Source: Multifurca ochricompacta (Eukaryota; Basidiomycota; Agaricomycetes; Russulales; Russulaceae). Taken from it: a DNA stretch of 52,105 nt. Location of the stretch: the NCBI GenBank assembly GCA_022496185.1, contig WTXG01000250.1, positions 1 through 52,105 on the forward strand. Reading direction: 5' to 3'. The translations under genes were made by a program, and so were the position numbers. Below, in pieces: positions 1-8,984 of this stretch; the stretch's first letter is position 1, and the number at the start of each line of letters is the position of its first letter. The notes below the pieces were generated by a model. It had not been told where the DNA came from and searched no databases. It saw only the letters and a list, made by a program, of their open reading frames with translations.

Positions 1-2108
1 ATCCCAAGGATTCACTGCAATGCAGGAGCGGAACCACTGTAACTGTAAGAACCCGTGAACTGCGTATATATTGATCAGAAATCGTTCACATCCCGGCAGT
101 CGACAAACCTCGCTCAGAATCAATGGTCGGTGTCGCTCCTCTTGACAGACCACGAATTCATGAGTGCGCAGCGCCATACCCTCACGCATACTCGTGACCA
201 GGAATGCGTCTGCAACCTCCAGGAGCGCAAGGTACTGGCTGAAACTAAGGTCCTCGGTGTGAAGGAAGACGACAGGCTGGTATGTAAGAGTGGAGAAACG
301 CGAGTTGATGCGCGCAACGACGTCTGCCACCCCACCGTGTGCCTCGTTCTCTTCTGAGGTTTGTAGGGCAACCTGAATGAGGACGACCTTCTGATGGTAC
401 TCTGGGTGTTTATCGAGGAATGCTTCGAAAGCTAGAAGTTTATGGCGCACTCCCTGGAAATTTTCAATAAATGATGTGAAGCGCACTGTAGAAGGGGGAG
501 GACCAACCTGGACTTCATCAAGCTTGTCACGACCGACTACGAGTTTCACACCTGCGTATCGCTCCGTCAGGGTTTGAACCCACTGCGCAACTTCGGCATC
601 ACGTCTGTTCAGACGTTCCCGTTAGTGTCAAGCACGTCATTTACAAACTTGCGTCGAGGGAACAATGCATTACTTACCTTTTTTCTTTGAGGGCTTTGAC
701 ATCAATGCCAACGGGGAACACACCAACATCAACGAAGTGATCATCCAGCTGAATACCCTTGGGCAGAGTCTCAAGAGCCAGAATGCGGGAGACAGTCTGA
801 CGAAAGTGACGTGCGTAATTAGCCGTTTGAAAGCCAATGAGGTCCGCCGAGAGCATTCCACGAAGTAGTGACTCGCGAACTGATAAACAACGAAAGATTT
901 CTGATGAGGGGAATGCAACGTGCAGGAAAAAACCTATGATCGCGGTAGGCAATTTCGCACGGACAAGCTGGGGCACAAGCATCAAATGGTAATCATTAAC
1001 CCAGACTGCCCGACTGTCGGTGACCCAGGAAACGCGGAGAAAATTGAAGCAGAAACGCACTAATATCGCCTTCTTGATAATTCGCGATAATTGTGTTTGC
1101 GAAGCGCTGGTTTACAGAGACATACTGTTTGTAACTTGAGCTCTCATAAAAGTCTTAGTCTTCGGTGCATCTGGGACGACGTAATGCAAGCATGGCCAGA
1201 GGACTTGGTGACAGAAATTGTCGTAGTATTGAGTGAATTCGTCGTCTGGAATCCAGACAGGAGAACTATCATATTCCTCGGCCATGCGGTGGTCAATATT
1301 CCGACGAAGAGGCTCTTTGAAAGAGTCGGTATTCATTCCGAGAGTCCCAACCCAGCGTTTGCGCCTCAGACGCCCCTCAAGAGATTTTACGGCGTTAGTG
1401 AGGCCGCCGTTGCTGTGAGGGTTTGGTTCAATGTGGTATTGGCGGCCAATTGGCGAGTCAGAAAGGGGACGACGCGCGATTGAACGAGAGTTTTTGCGCT
1501 GAGAGCGAAGCGGAATATGGCTATGATGGTCCTCAGCTGAAGACTGACGTATGGGAGCAGGTGATCCTGAGGGATTACTGCTGAATCCATTGTGTGAGGA
1601 AATTTTAGTTTTCGCATCACTGCTTCCCGGCGGTGTGAGTTGCGTCAAGGTTGCGAACAGCGGGCTAACGTGCTCTACTCCTGGGGTGACTGCAGGTGAG
1701 CCAGTGCGAGACTAAAGGAAAACCAATCAAGTCAGTGGGTCCGCTCTAAAGTCTAAGCAATGAATGATAATGGATCGTTCCGGACCGGAATTGCCGTGGG
1801 TAAATGTAAATATATATATGCCACGACCACAGCACACCCAAAGTCAGAGGGGGTCAATCAATCGCACTTGCCTTGTCTTTCAGGTCTTCTACGATGCTGA
1901 GAATGGGCGCGGGAGTGCGGGCTCTCGAAGGGGGTAAGGATAATTTGAACCCTTGATCTTTGGTATGACCAGTAAAAGGGGTCGACAATGGCAATGGCGA
2001 ATGGATCGCGGTCCGTTCAGGAGTTGCGGGATGCGACTCTCCTAGTACAGCCGTATTAGGAAGAAAGAGGGACGCGATCACGACACGATGGTTTCTGAAG
2101 GAGCTCAT
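1..2108 (-). CDS. TPS3: Trehalose-phosphate synthase regulatory subunit, Tps3/Tsl1-like (3' end outside window)
   Basis: Glycosyltransferase family 20 protein of the cytosolic trehalose-6-phosphate synthase/phosphatase complex. The ATG is at 2108 (MSSFRNHRVVIASLFLPNTA); the frame upstream of it opens only with a TTG. Exons read 2108-1872, 1711-1061, 1005-678, 604-109 and 59-1. Introns are 1871-1712 (a GC-AG intron, AG|GCAAGT), 1060-1006, 677-605 and 108-60. Recognisable blocks are YDNFCHQVLWPCLHYVVPDA in exon 2, WVNDYHLMLVPQLVR and ADLIGFQTANYARHF in exon 3, and VTSMREGMALRTHEFV in exon 4. The long Ser/Pro-rich N-terminus before the GT20 domain fits the regulatory Tps3/Tsl1 type rather than the short Tps1. 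Two one-base deletions break the frame, each in a T run of the coding strand: at 1148-1151 (four where five are needed) and at 32-33. They may be sequencing errors; otherwise the gene is broken. The upstream 700 bp are shared with the 3' side of the FolB gene. Confidence 0.88.
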
Positions 2109-2164
2109 CGAAACAACTGGCAAAGGGATGGGATGGAGTATCCGGACATCTCAACGGGTTGCGT

Positions 2165-2180
2165 CTTTTATTTAAGTATA
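2165..2180 (-). promoter_or_regulatory. AT-rich TATA-like element upstream of TPS3
   Basis: On the minus strand TATACTTAAATAAAAG lies about 60-75 bp before the TPS3 ATG at 2108, the only AT-rich core-promoter-like stretch close to the start. Assignment is by position and composition only. Confidence 0.3.
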
Positions 2181-2804
2181 ACCATTCTGGTCCGGAGACT
2201 GCCGGTGGTGCCATCATCGTCATCACCAGCAGACCACAGACATGGAGCACTCCGTCTGCCCTGTTGCTATCCTTCATCGCGTATCGTAAGCATCGCTTCT
2301 TAACCAAGTAGTTGCCGTCCAATGAGGCTGAGGCGTATCGCCTGGGATCATCTTCGGCGGCTATTAACTAGTCCTCCTTTTGTCTTTGAATCCCCATCGA
2401 TCAGCGATACCTCGAATCACTCTCTATTCACAACACGGTAAAATTACGGACGGACGGAATTTCATCGTTTGTAATCGTGGGACGAATTTTCTTCTTCTGT
2501 TGCTTTCCCAGTTCCGTCCACATCCCACACACACCTTGACGGCCATAAGTCGAACGTGCCCAGTGTCAAAAACTCTTTGCTTGAACCATCGGGTTAATCT
2601 TCTCGTTCTTTAACTGCACCAGTTTTGGATAGAGACACGGAATCCGACGTAGCTAGACTGCTCTAAAGTCGTGACAGGACACGTAATAACATGACAACCC
2701 TTCAATTTATACCAGTTGTCTTCCCTCCTTGGATCATCATCCAGATTGGTTATCTTTAAAGAGATGATATGATCCATGGCCTCCCTTCCCATCATGGAAG
2801 TTCA
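2181..2804. other. Intergenic region between TPS3 5' side and FolB-gene 3' side
   Basis: No convincing coding frame or repeat seen. It must hold the TPS3 promoter and the terminator of the FolB-type gene. Short open frames here lack codon bias or recognisable motifs. Confidence 0.5.
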
Positions 2805-3601
2805 TCAGGGACTGCATGGCAGTGTGAGCTGCACTACCAGGGCATCGGCGAACGTCACGGCTGCCGGTCTCATTGCACGGATGATGACCTCTCGACAATG
2901 TGCGCCGCTTGCAGAGGAAGCGATACGTGCCGCCTCATGAACTAGTCGCTCCAGCGTCCGATATCTTGACTCCTCTGTCCCCTACTCGCCTCGCCATCAC
3001 AACATACGCGCGGCCCCTCAAGGGGAAAAGAACGCACCTCCACTATTCGATCCACAATCGTCGTATAGTCAACCTCAGTCGGGTGTTGCGGTTTCTCGAG
3101 GAACCATATATCCATTACGATTCGCTGCTTTGCCTTCGGCTCCTCGTCGGTTCCACCGAGCACTACGCCTAGCTCGAGCCCACGCGCAAATGCCACAACG
3201 TCCTGGGTATGTGCTCCGTGTGGTGTCGTAAGTTCCCATCCCATTCCGCCCGCGGCACGCGGGTGGCCATTTTTTGCTTCCAGCACCACTCGCAACTCCT
3301 TTGCGGCACCCCCAGCGTGTACGAACGCAACTCCGGTCACGGCTCGTGCAAGAGCACGCCCGCTTGCCCACGGCGAGCCATCGTTCACGCGTTCTAGCAC
3401 TTGACTCTCGAGGTCCCAGTAACGAATTGAAAATCTCGAGTCATCCGTTGCAGCTGCAAGTAGTAAAGATGTTGGGTGCAAATGAAAATGGATCGCAAGC
3501 GTGTGAGGTTCGGGCGGAGCCCCCCCAAATACATCCAGTCTGGTTGCAGTGTGAACTGAAAAACCCTCAATAGAGACTATGTCAGTTGATGGTGGTTGCA
3601 T
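2805..3601 (-). CDS. Stand-alone tandem dihydroneopterin aldolase (FolB superfamily) protein
   Basis: Predicted pterin aldolase/epimerase-type protein of folate biosynthesis, about 246 aa. The ATG is at 3601; the frame further upstream begins only at TTG. Exon 1 is 3601-3038, intron 3037-2982 (56 bp, GTGCGT...TAG), exon 2 is 2981-2805 with a TGA stop. Two FolB-like units are visible. Unit 1 has DIVSIEGFSV near residue 7, then RYWDLESQVLERV, then an LRVVLEAKNG strand. Unit 2 has VDYTTIVDRIVE just before the intron and, after it, RYRTLERLVHEAAR and EVIIRAMRPAAVTFADALVV, which match the FolB pattern of a helix followed by v.v.KP.al.fA. The usual Lys of the KP motif is Arg in unit 2. Fungal Fol1 joins two such units to HPPK and DHPS domains, but here the protein ends after unit 2. 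The intron choice restores the family motif; the family call is by eye. Confidence 0.7.
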
Positions 3602-3982
3602 GGCGCAAGCAGACGCCAAACGCCGACCCCCCCCTCCCCGTCATCGAATAGTACGTACTAGAGACGGCGACGAATGAGGGCTGCACTAGCGCTCAGGCGA
3701 TCAATTAAATTACCGATTTTTTTCGTAATGAATGCTGCAGGGCTCGTTCTGATTGTGTGCGCAAGTTAAAAAGTTGACTGCGAAGGCGCCAGTCTTAAGA
3801 CACGAGAGCTAGTTACTAGCTAAACTGAAGATACCGTGATAGGGAGCCTAGGATTAAGTGACTCAACTGACCCCCTCACTGATGGGGTAGAAACAGTGGC
3901 AAATCTCCAAACAGCCTCATCCTTCAAAGGTTTAGTTCACCCACCTCTCCCCCACCGCTGACATCCTTAAAGTGGTAATCTT
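3602..3982. other. Promoter side of the FolB gene and transition to repeats
   Basis: No gene seen. A C-rich run lies at about 3628-3640 just upstream of the FolB-gene ATG. From here rightwards the base composition becomes AT-richer and the sequence is dominated by transposon remains. Confidence 0.4.
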
Positions 3983-4104
3983 GTCACACGACTGTGATTT
4001 GTAATAATATTTATTTTAAAAAGGAAGTTATCATTAAATATTTATTTTAAAAAGGAAAGTTATTGTTGATCAATAAAAATCATTACAAATCAAAATCATG
4101 TGAC
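3983..4104. repeat. Inverted-repeat (hairpin) element with internal 31-bp tandem duplication
   Basis: The 23-bp arm at 3983-4005 (GTCACACGACTGTGATTTG...) is matched in inverse orientation at 4082-4104 with about 20 of 23 positions. Between them a unit containing AATATTTATTTTAAAAAGGA occurs twice, at 4006 and 4037. It could be a degraded MITE; no target duplication was identified. Confidence 0.55.
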
Positions 4105-4362
4105 ATGTAGACAACAGTTTTGACCTAATAGTGAAAGACCAGCTCTGCTCATGCAATGACCTCACCCCCCTCACCATCTTCCAGGACACATGGGCCTTCA
4201 CAAGGCCTCCTTTTGTGAGATGACTGTGTGAGCTGGATTAAGTCTGAGTTGGTGATGTTGGGTAGTATGGGTAAGTTCACCTTTCTTCTCCAACACACAG
4301 GCTCTCTTCCCCTCTCCACTCCTTCTCTATTACACACTGTCTCTTGTTTCCCTCTACCAAGA
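4105..4362. other. Unassigned sequence
   Basis: Pyrimidine-rich sequence with short open frames on both strands, none recognisable. A GTAAG...ACACAG pattern near 4270-4305 could be a relic intron, but no flanking exon is convincing. Confidence 0.3.
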
Positions 4363-4651
4363 TGTAACATCTGGTGTGGGATGTTCTGCACAACTTGTGT
4401 GACAGCTTATGTTTGATCAAAGATGTACTCTGTAAACTGGAGTGCAGAGGAGATGGGAAGTGTAATGCCTGGTGTGGGTGTTCAGCATGATGTGTGTCAC
4501 AGCCAGGTCTCTGCTGTGTCTAGGATCATTCAAGTCAAGCCCCTTCAAGATATGGAGTGCCTGCAAGGTCAAGACTGTCAAAGGCAAGTCAATTCAGGGT
4601 GTCAAAGTAAACCACAGAGGGCCATGGTCAGAGTTCAAGGCCCACACAAGA
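4363..4651 (-). mobile_element. Two adjoining gypsy LTR end fragments
   Basis: TGTAACATCTGGTGTGGGAT at 4363 matches the terminal block of the G1/G2 LTRs (17584, 22934, 31761). TGTAATGCCTGGTGTGGG at 4461 matches the terminal block of the second LTR family (22526 and the inverse of 22049). Both are in the orientation of the minus-strand elements. The first fragment is about 98 bp, the second about 190 bp and is interrupted by the Tc1-like element at 4654. Confidence 0.65.
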
Positions 4652-4653
4652 TA

Positions 4654-5204
4654 CAGTGCCTCACAAAACTGAGTCAATGTTTTGCACTTTTGCACTGTTT
4701 GTTGAATATTGCATCAACCAAAACAAATATAAACAAAGTCTTGGTATACCATAAAAGGTACAAGATAAGGGCTATGTAATGCAACAATGATTATGTAATT
4801 CTGATCAAAACCTGTGGAGCTATGCCCATTTCAAATTGGGGACTCATTGACTCAGTTTTGTCAGGGGGTATCAGAAATATCAGAATCTGATGCTCCACCA
4901 AATGTACAGCAACCAATCCTTAATATATGGTTACCATAGTTATCTTAATATTGATGGGACCTGGAATAGAGCTATTTAATCAGGGTTTACATTCCCAGAA
5001 TATTATAATTTCCCAATGCACCCCACCTCCTCTGCTCAGAAAGAAAACATGCTCTCTCTGGCCTCTGAAGGTCATTCCACTGACACTATTGCCTCCAGAC
5101 TCAGCCTCAGCCAGTCCAGAGTCTCTAGGACACTCAGAGTCCTCCTTCCCAACCATCAGTCACCTCATTTTGGTCATCTTTCTAAGCTCTCTGCTACCTC
5201 TGAA
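4654..5204 (+). mobile_element. Tc1/mariner-like element, 5' half only
   Basis: Starts CAGTGCCTCACAAAACTGAG after a TA dinucleotide at 4652-4653. It is nearly identical to 46785-47335 of the palindromic element. The open frame at about 5016-5207 gives the N-terminal helix-turn-helix (LSLASEGHSTDTIASRLSLS) typical of Tc1-like transposases. Homology ends at about 5204, so the catalytic DDE part and the right terminal repeat are absent. Confidence 0.8.
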
Positions 5205-5473
5205 TAGTGATGTGCCTGGCCTGGCTAGTGTTTAAAGGTCTGGTTCGGTCTGGTTTTTAGACCATGATGGGCTGCAACCGCGGACCGCAACTGGTTGTGG
5301 TTGCACCTCATGTCTAGATAACTGGACCAGACCACTTAAAAACCGAAAAATGGTTCATTTCAGTCTGGTTGCCGGTTCATCAACCAGTTTCAACCGGTCC
5401 CATCCAAGACTGGTTAGGACTAGTTGCCATTGGTCCAGGAATCAGTCTGAACCAGTCTTACTGATATGTAAAA
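5205..5473. repeat. Degenerate CTGGT/ACCAG-rich sequence
   Basis: Dense in short inverted and direct variants of GGTCTGGTT and AACCAGTC. A similar stretch surrounds 40345-40485 and 41628-41664. It may be one degraded element family whose ends I cannot define. Confidence 0.4.
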
Positions 5474-5641
5474 TGTTGACACAGGATGTGTCTGGAGATG
5501 CTTCAGGCATCTAAGGATCGCTTTAGCTGTAGATAAGATTAGATTAGGTTCCAGAGTTTTGGACTTTTTACAATATCTTTATTACACTTCTTTTTCACCT
5601 TACTCAGCTAATTAGTGATGGACTTAGTAATGTGCAGTAAG

Positions 5642-6549
5642 TGTAACAGGTGAAGCTCCGTGTACACTTAGAAACAGGAAGGGCAAAGGGAAGTGACCTA
5701 AGTCGTTGGGCGTACCGCGGAGGCAAACGTCACGCGTCAAGTAATGACCAGGAACTGTGTCACCCACTGTGGTTTTGCAACCACGATGATGGCGTTCTGA
5801 AACTGGAAGAAACTGCAGCCCCAAGAGGACAAGATCCAAAGGATCGAGTCACACAGGGAGGCAAGATACCATTAGCACTATGTATCGAACTTGTGTAGAC
5901 AGTTACTCACCTGCAGCCCCAAGAGGACAAGATGGGGGGCTACAGGCTGTTACAGAGGGTCTTATATACATTTCTCAGTGTAACGAGGTAAGCAGTAAGT
6001 GTAAGCAAGAATCAGCAAGTATCAGTCAGCTGTATTGCTGACTGAGCCTTATCTTTGTGATTCGTAAGCTGCTTTACTCTGCTGACTGATCATGCTCCAC
6101 AGTGTGATGTCATAATGACGTCACTGTGGAGTAGATAACTGATATGTAGTCTAGCCCTTAGGTCTGGAACACGTCTATCTACTGATACATGTGATTCTGT
6201 GCTAAAATTGGCCATGGCCCAACCTGGGCCCTTATCTAGAGCTCCACTTACCTAGAACCTTCTAGGCTGGGCTCCTCTTATCTTGATAACAGCTCCACTT
6301 GGTCTAGAACCGTCCAGACTGTGGGGCCTTGCCTATTGTGGTAAACACAATAGAGAATCGACTTGTTATTGTTGAGTGGCTCTTGTGCTGACTAAGCAGC
6401 ATGTGACTATTACATGTGACTCGGTCACATGATCCATGTCACGACTACATTCCCATGATCACGTGTTGAGACTGCTGGGTAATCTTTCCCACAGTCATGT
6501 GATCCTCAAGGGAGAAAAATAAAAGGAAAAATAAAGTAGAGCCGTGACA
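5642..6549 (-). mobile_element. 908-bp solo LTR with GTAAG target duplication
   Basis: Runs TGTAACAGG...CCGTGACA and is flanked by GTAAG at 5637-5641 and 6550-6554, inside the old copia LTR. A TATATAAG box on the minus strand (5968-5961) gives the orientation. A block CCCCAAGAGGACAAGAT occurs twice (5813-5835 and 5911-5933). The same block, in the opposite orientation, recurs twice in the LTR at 44736-45396. No internal domain is present. Confidence 0.85.
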
Positions 6550-6567
6550 GTAAGCACATGATATCTC

Positions 6568-7069
6568 TGTTGAACACAGAAGATGTTCGGTGATGCTTCA
6601 GGCATCAGGTGATCAGATTAGCTACTTTGTAGATTAGATTAGATACCGGAGTTTCAGACTTTTACATTATCATTATTACTTTCTTTCTCACATTCCGCAG
6701 TAGCTGACTGATACACTGTGTAACATGTGATTTCTGTAATGGCCAATGGCCTTTCTCCTCATGTTTATTGTTTGGACTCTGTCCGGCACTTGTGGACTTA
6801 TTCCCAGTGCACAGACCATCCCTTCGAAGAGTATATAAGGGTGTCTGTTTCGTCCTCTACACTTCAGAGTTCTTCTAACATCTGAAGTGTAAGTTCCTTT
6901 CATACTATCTACTTTACCAATTAGACTAACGTTCTTTACATAGAACTTTCTTTGTCTAGGTCAGTAGTATAGTTAATAGAGTTCTTCTAACATCTGAAGT
7001 AACTTTCTTTGTCTAGCCTTACACGCTAACCACTAACAGTCAGTATGCTGTGCACATGCCTGTTCCACA
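6568..7069 (+). repeat. Copia 5' LTR
   Basis: A TATATAAG box lies at 6832-6839. Downstream, ACACTTCAGA (6859-6868) and TCTGAAGTGT (6881-6890) form a perfect 10-bp stem with a 12-nt loop at the place where the transcript should begin. A second copy of GTTCTTCTAACATCTGAAGT follows about 110 bp later. Confidence 0.92.
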
Positions 7070-7081
7070 GGTTATGGGCCC
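7070..7081 (+). other. Copia primer-binding site, half-tRNA iMet type
   Basis: GGTTATGGGCCC directly follows the 5' LTR. It is complementary to the anticodon-loop region of initiator tRNA-Met (CCCATAACC contains the CAT anticodon), the half-tRNA priming known for Drosophila copia, rather than to a tRNA 3' end. Confidence 0.75.
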
Positions 7082-7911
7082 TGGCACGCTTTACTGATCT
7101 GTTTTTCTTTATTTGATCAGTCCAACAACTTCTTCAAGCTCACTGCTTCAAGACCACTTTTTCCCAATCACCGTCACAGTGAGCTTCGATTTCTTTTTCT
7201 TGCCCTTAACTGTCCACAAGGTGGTGCGCTTTATGTGCCCACCTTGATCTGTCTGGCTAGTCCCTCAGGGGATTCTTGCAAGAGGTGATGAGGGACCCTA
7301 AGTGGGTGAAACACCTTGAGTTCCTCATGTGCGCTCTAAGTAAATAGTATTCTTAGTTGTAGCTGGGTTTTCGTCCCATCCATAGTCTTAGTAGGCCCCT
7401 TGCCCAGAAGGCTTGGAGCTATAGGTTCAGTCAATGCTTGGCTTGATCTGTAAGCCAGGTTTAGCGACCTGCTGGTAGAGTTTAGGGTCTAGAACAAGGC
7501 ATGGGTAGTCACTCCCATGACGCTTGGGCTCGATACAAGTAGGCTTGAACTACTATAGTATATACACAGTAGCTAGAGGGTTTCGTCTCTGGGCAGAAGT
7601 ACCCACTGCTTTCATTGGGGGTTCACCCCAACCAGAGGAAACCTAATAGTCTACTATAGTCATGGCCCCAATCATCTAGGGCTTAATCATGGACTCCACC
7701 ACCAGCACTAGAGGAAGGGCTCTATACCCTTTGTCTCTAGTGGAACTTGCGGTTGGCTCCTCCATGACATGACTCCCCATCTATTTACACAACGTCCCCC
7801 TGATGTGGGCTTAGGACTTGTTGTAGATGGCGCTAGATAGCCTACTATACTACTTAGAAGTCGCACATCAGAGGCAGGACTTTTTTAAGTTCTGAAGCAT
7901 AGCGCCACAGA
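7082..7911 (+). other. Copia 5' leader, non-coding
   Basis: About 830 bp between the primer site and the gag ATG. No long open frame and no recognisable gene; presumably untranslated leader with packaging signals. Confidence 0.6.
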
Positions 7912-8982
7912 ATGGATGGGCCCTCTTCAATGAGACCTGGACAACTGGTTCTAACTGCTCCTTGGAACCAGGATCACCTTTTTAAAATCATCTCAATGTC
8001 TTCCATCGTCTTCCCACCCACCTTCAAGTTTGACAAGCTTGATGGCTCCAACTGGCAGCAGTGGTCGGTGTTGTTCACTGCCCTGCTGAGGATCAATGGA
8101 ATGAAGAGGCATATCATGCATGATGCCCCTGAATTCCTCAATCCTCCCAAGCCAGAGGATGGAGAAAAGGATGACGAATATGCCAAGCGTTTTGCGCTTT
8201 GGTCTGAGCCTATGTACCAAGAATGGAATAGGGTGGAGGAAGTCCTCATGGGAGTTCTGGTGATGGTCACATCACCGGAAACATACTCCCAAATTGCCTC
8301 TGACAGAACTTATCCTTCTGTCAATGCCAAGTATGAGCGTTTGGAATCGCTCTATGGCTCAGTAGGTAGCATGGCCACCTACAACTTGTGGTGTTCTGTA
8401 TCCTCCTTCCGCTTGGAAGAAGGAAAGCAATTCAGACCCCAGTTGCAGCGTGTGTTGGATGTGAGGAGTACTCTCAAGGAAAATGGGATGGAGATCTCTG
8501 ATCTCCAAATGAGCTTCATTTTGCTCCAATCCCTACCTCCATCCTACTCAGCCATTGCTGGCTCAATCCTGGTGTCAGGTCCTCCTGACCGCCTTTCCCC
8601 TCAGGACCTTGTACAAAGGTTCCTAAATGAGGAAAGCCGACTTGCCGGCCCTGCAGGAAGTGGTGTTGGGGCTGCCCTTAACAAGGCAGCCCATGTCAAC
8701 AAAAACAAAAATAAAAAACAAGTATCTTTCACGCCACCTCCTGCAGGTGCATCATCGTCCAATGATGTCACCTGCTTCTATTGCCAGAAGCCGGGCCACA
8801 AGGCAAATGAATGTCGGCAAAGGAAACAGGACAGAGCCAATGCTGATGCAGGCAAAAAGGGCAACAAGAGGAAGGGGCAAGGCCCCAGTGTACATAATAA
8901 CTCCACACAAGTAGCTACTATAGTTAATGGTAGGGCAGAATACAGGAGGTGCATGAGACACCTCGCATTTCACTTTATATGA
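7912..8982 (+). CDS. Copia Gag
   Basis: Intact 356-codon frame with ATG at 7912; a second in-frame ATG at about 7996 (MSSIVFPPTFKFDKLDGSNW) matches the usual copia Gag start better. The body carries the copia-type gag domain (LDGSNWQQWSVLF early; FILLQSLPPSYSAIAGSIL near residue 205). A CCHC zinc knuckle follows (CFYCQKPGHKANEC, about residue 287), then a Lys/Arg-rich tail. Gag packages element RNA in cytoplasmic particles. The frame ends just before the protease, which lies in another frame. Confidence 0.85.
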   Translation: MDGPSSMRPGQLVLTAPWNQDHLFKIISMSSIVFPPTFKFDKLDGSNWQQWSVLFTALLRINGMKRHIMHDAPEFLNPPKPEDGEKDDEYAKRFALWSEPMYQEWNRVEEVLMGVLVMVTSPETYSQIASDRTYPSVNAKYERLESLYGSVGSMATYNLWCSVSSFRLEEGKQFRPQLQRVLDVRSTLKENGMEISDLQMSFILLQSLPPSYSAIAGSILVSGPPDRLSPQDLVQRFLNEESRLAGPAGSGVGAALNKAAHVNKNKNKKQVSFTPPPAGASSSNDVTCFYCQKPGHKANECRQRKQDRANADAGKKGNKRKGQGPSVHNNSTQVATIVNGRAEYRRCMRHLAFHFI

Positions 8983-8984
8983 TG

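Noticed and set aside
55..357. Plus-strand open frame near the left edge
   Set aside because: Starts with GTG and is antisense to conserved TPS3 coding sequence.
2982..3007. A 26-bp intron in the FolB gene starting at GTATGT
   Set aside because: Too short for a fungal intron; the GTGCGT donor at 3037 gives 56 bp, the same frame and a better family match.
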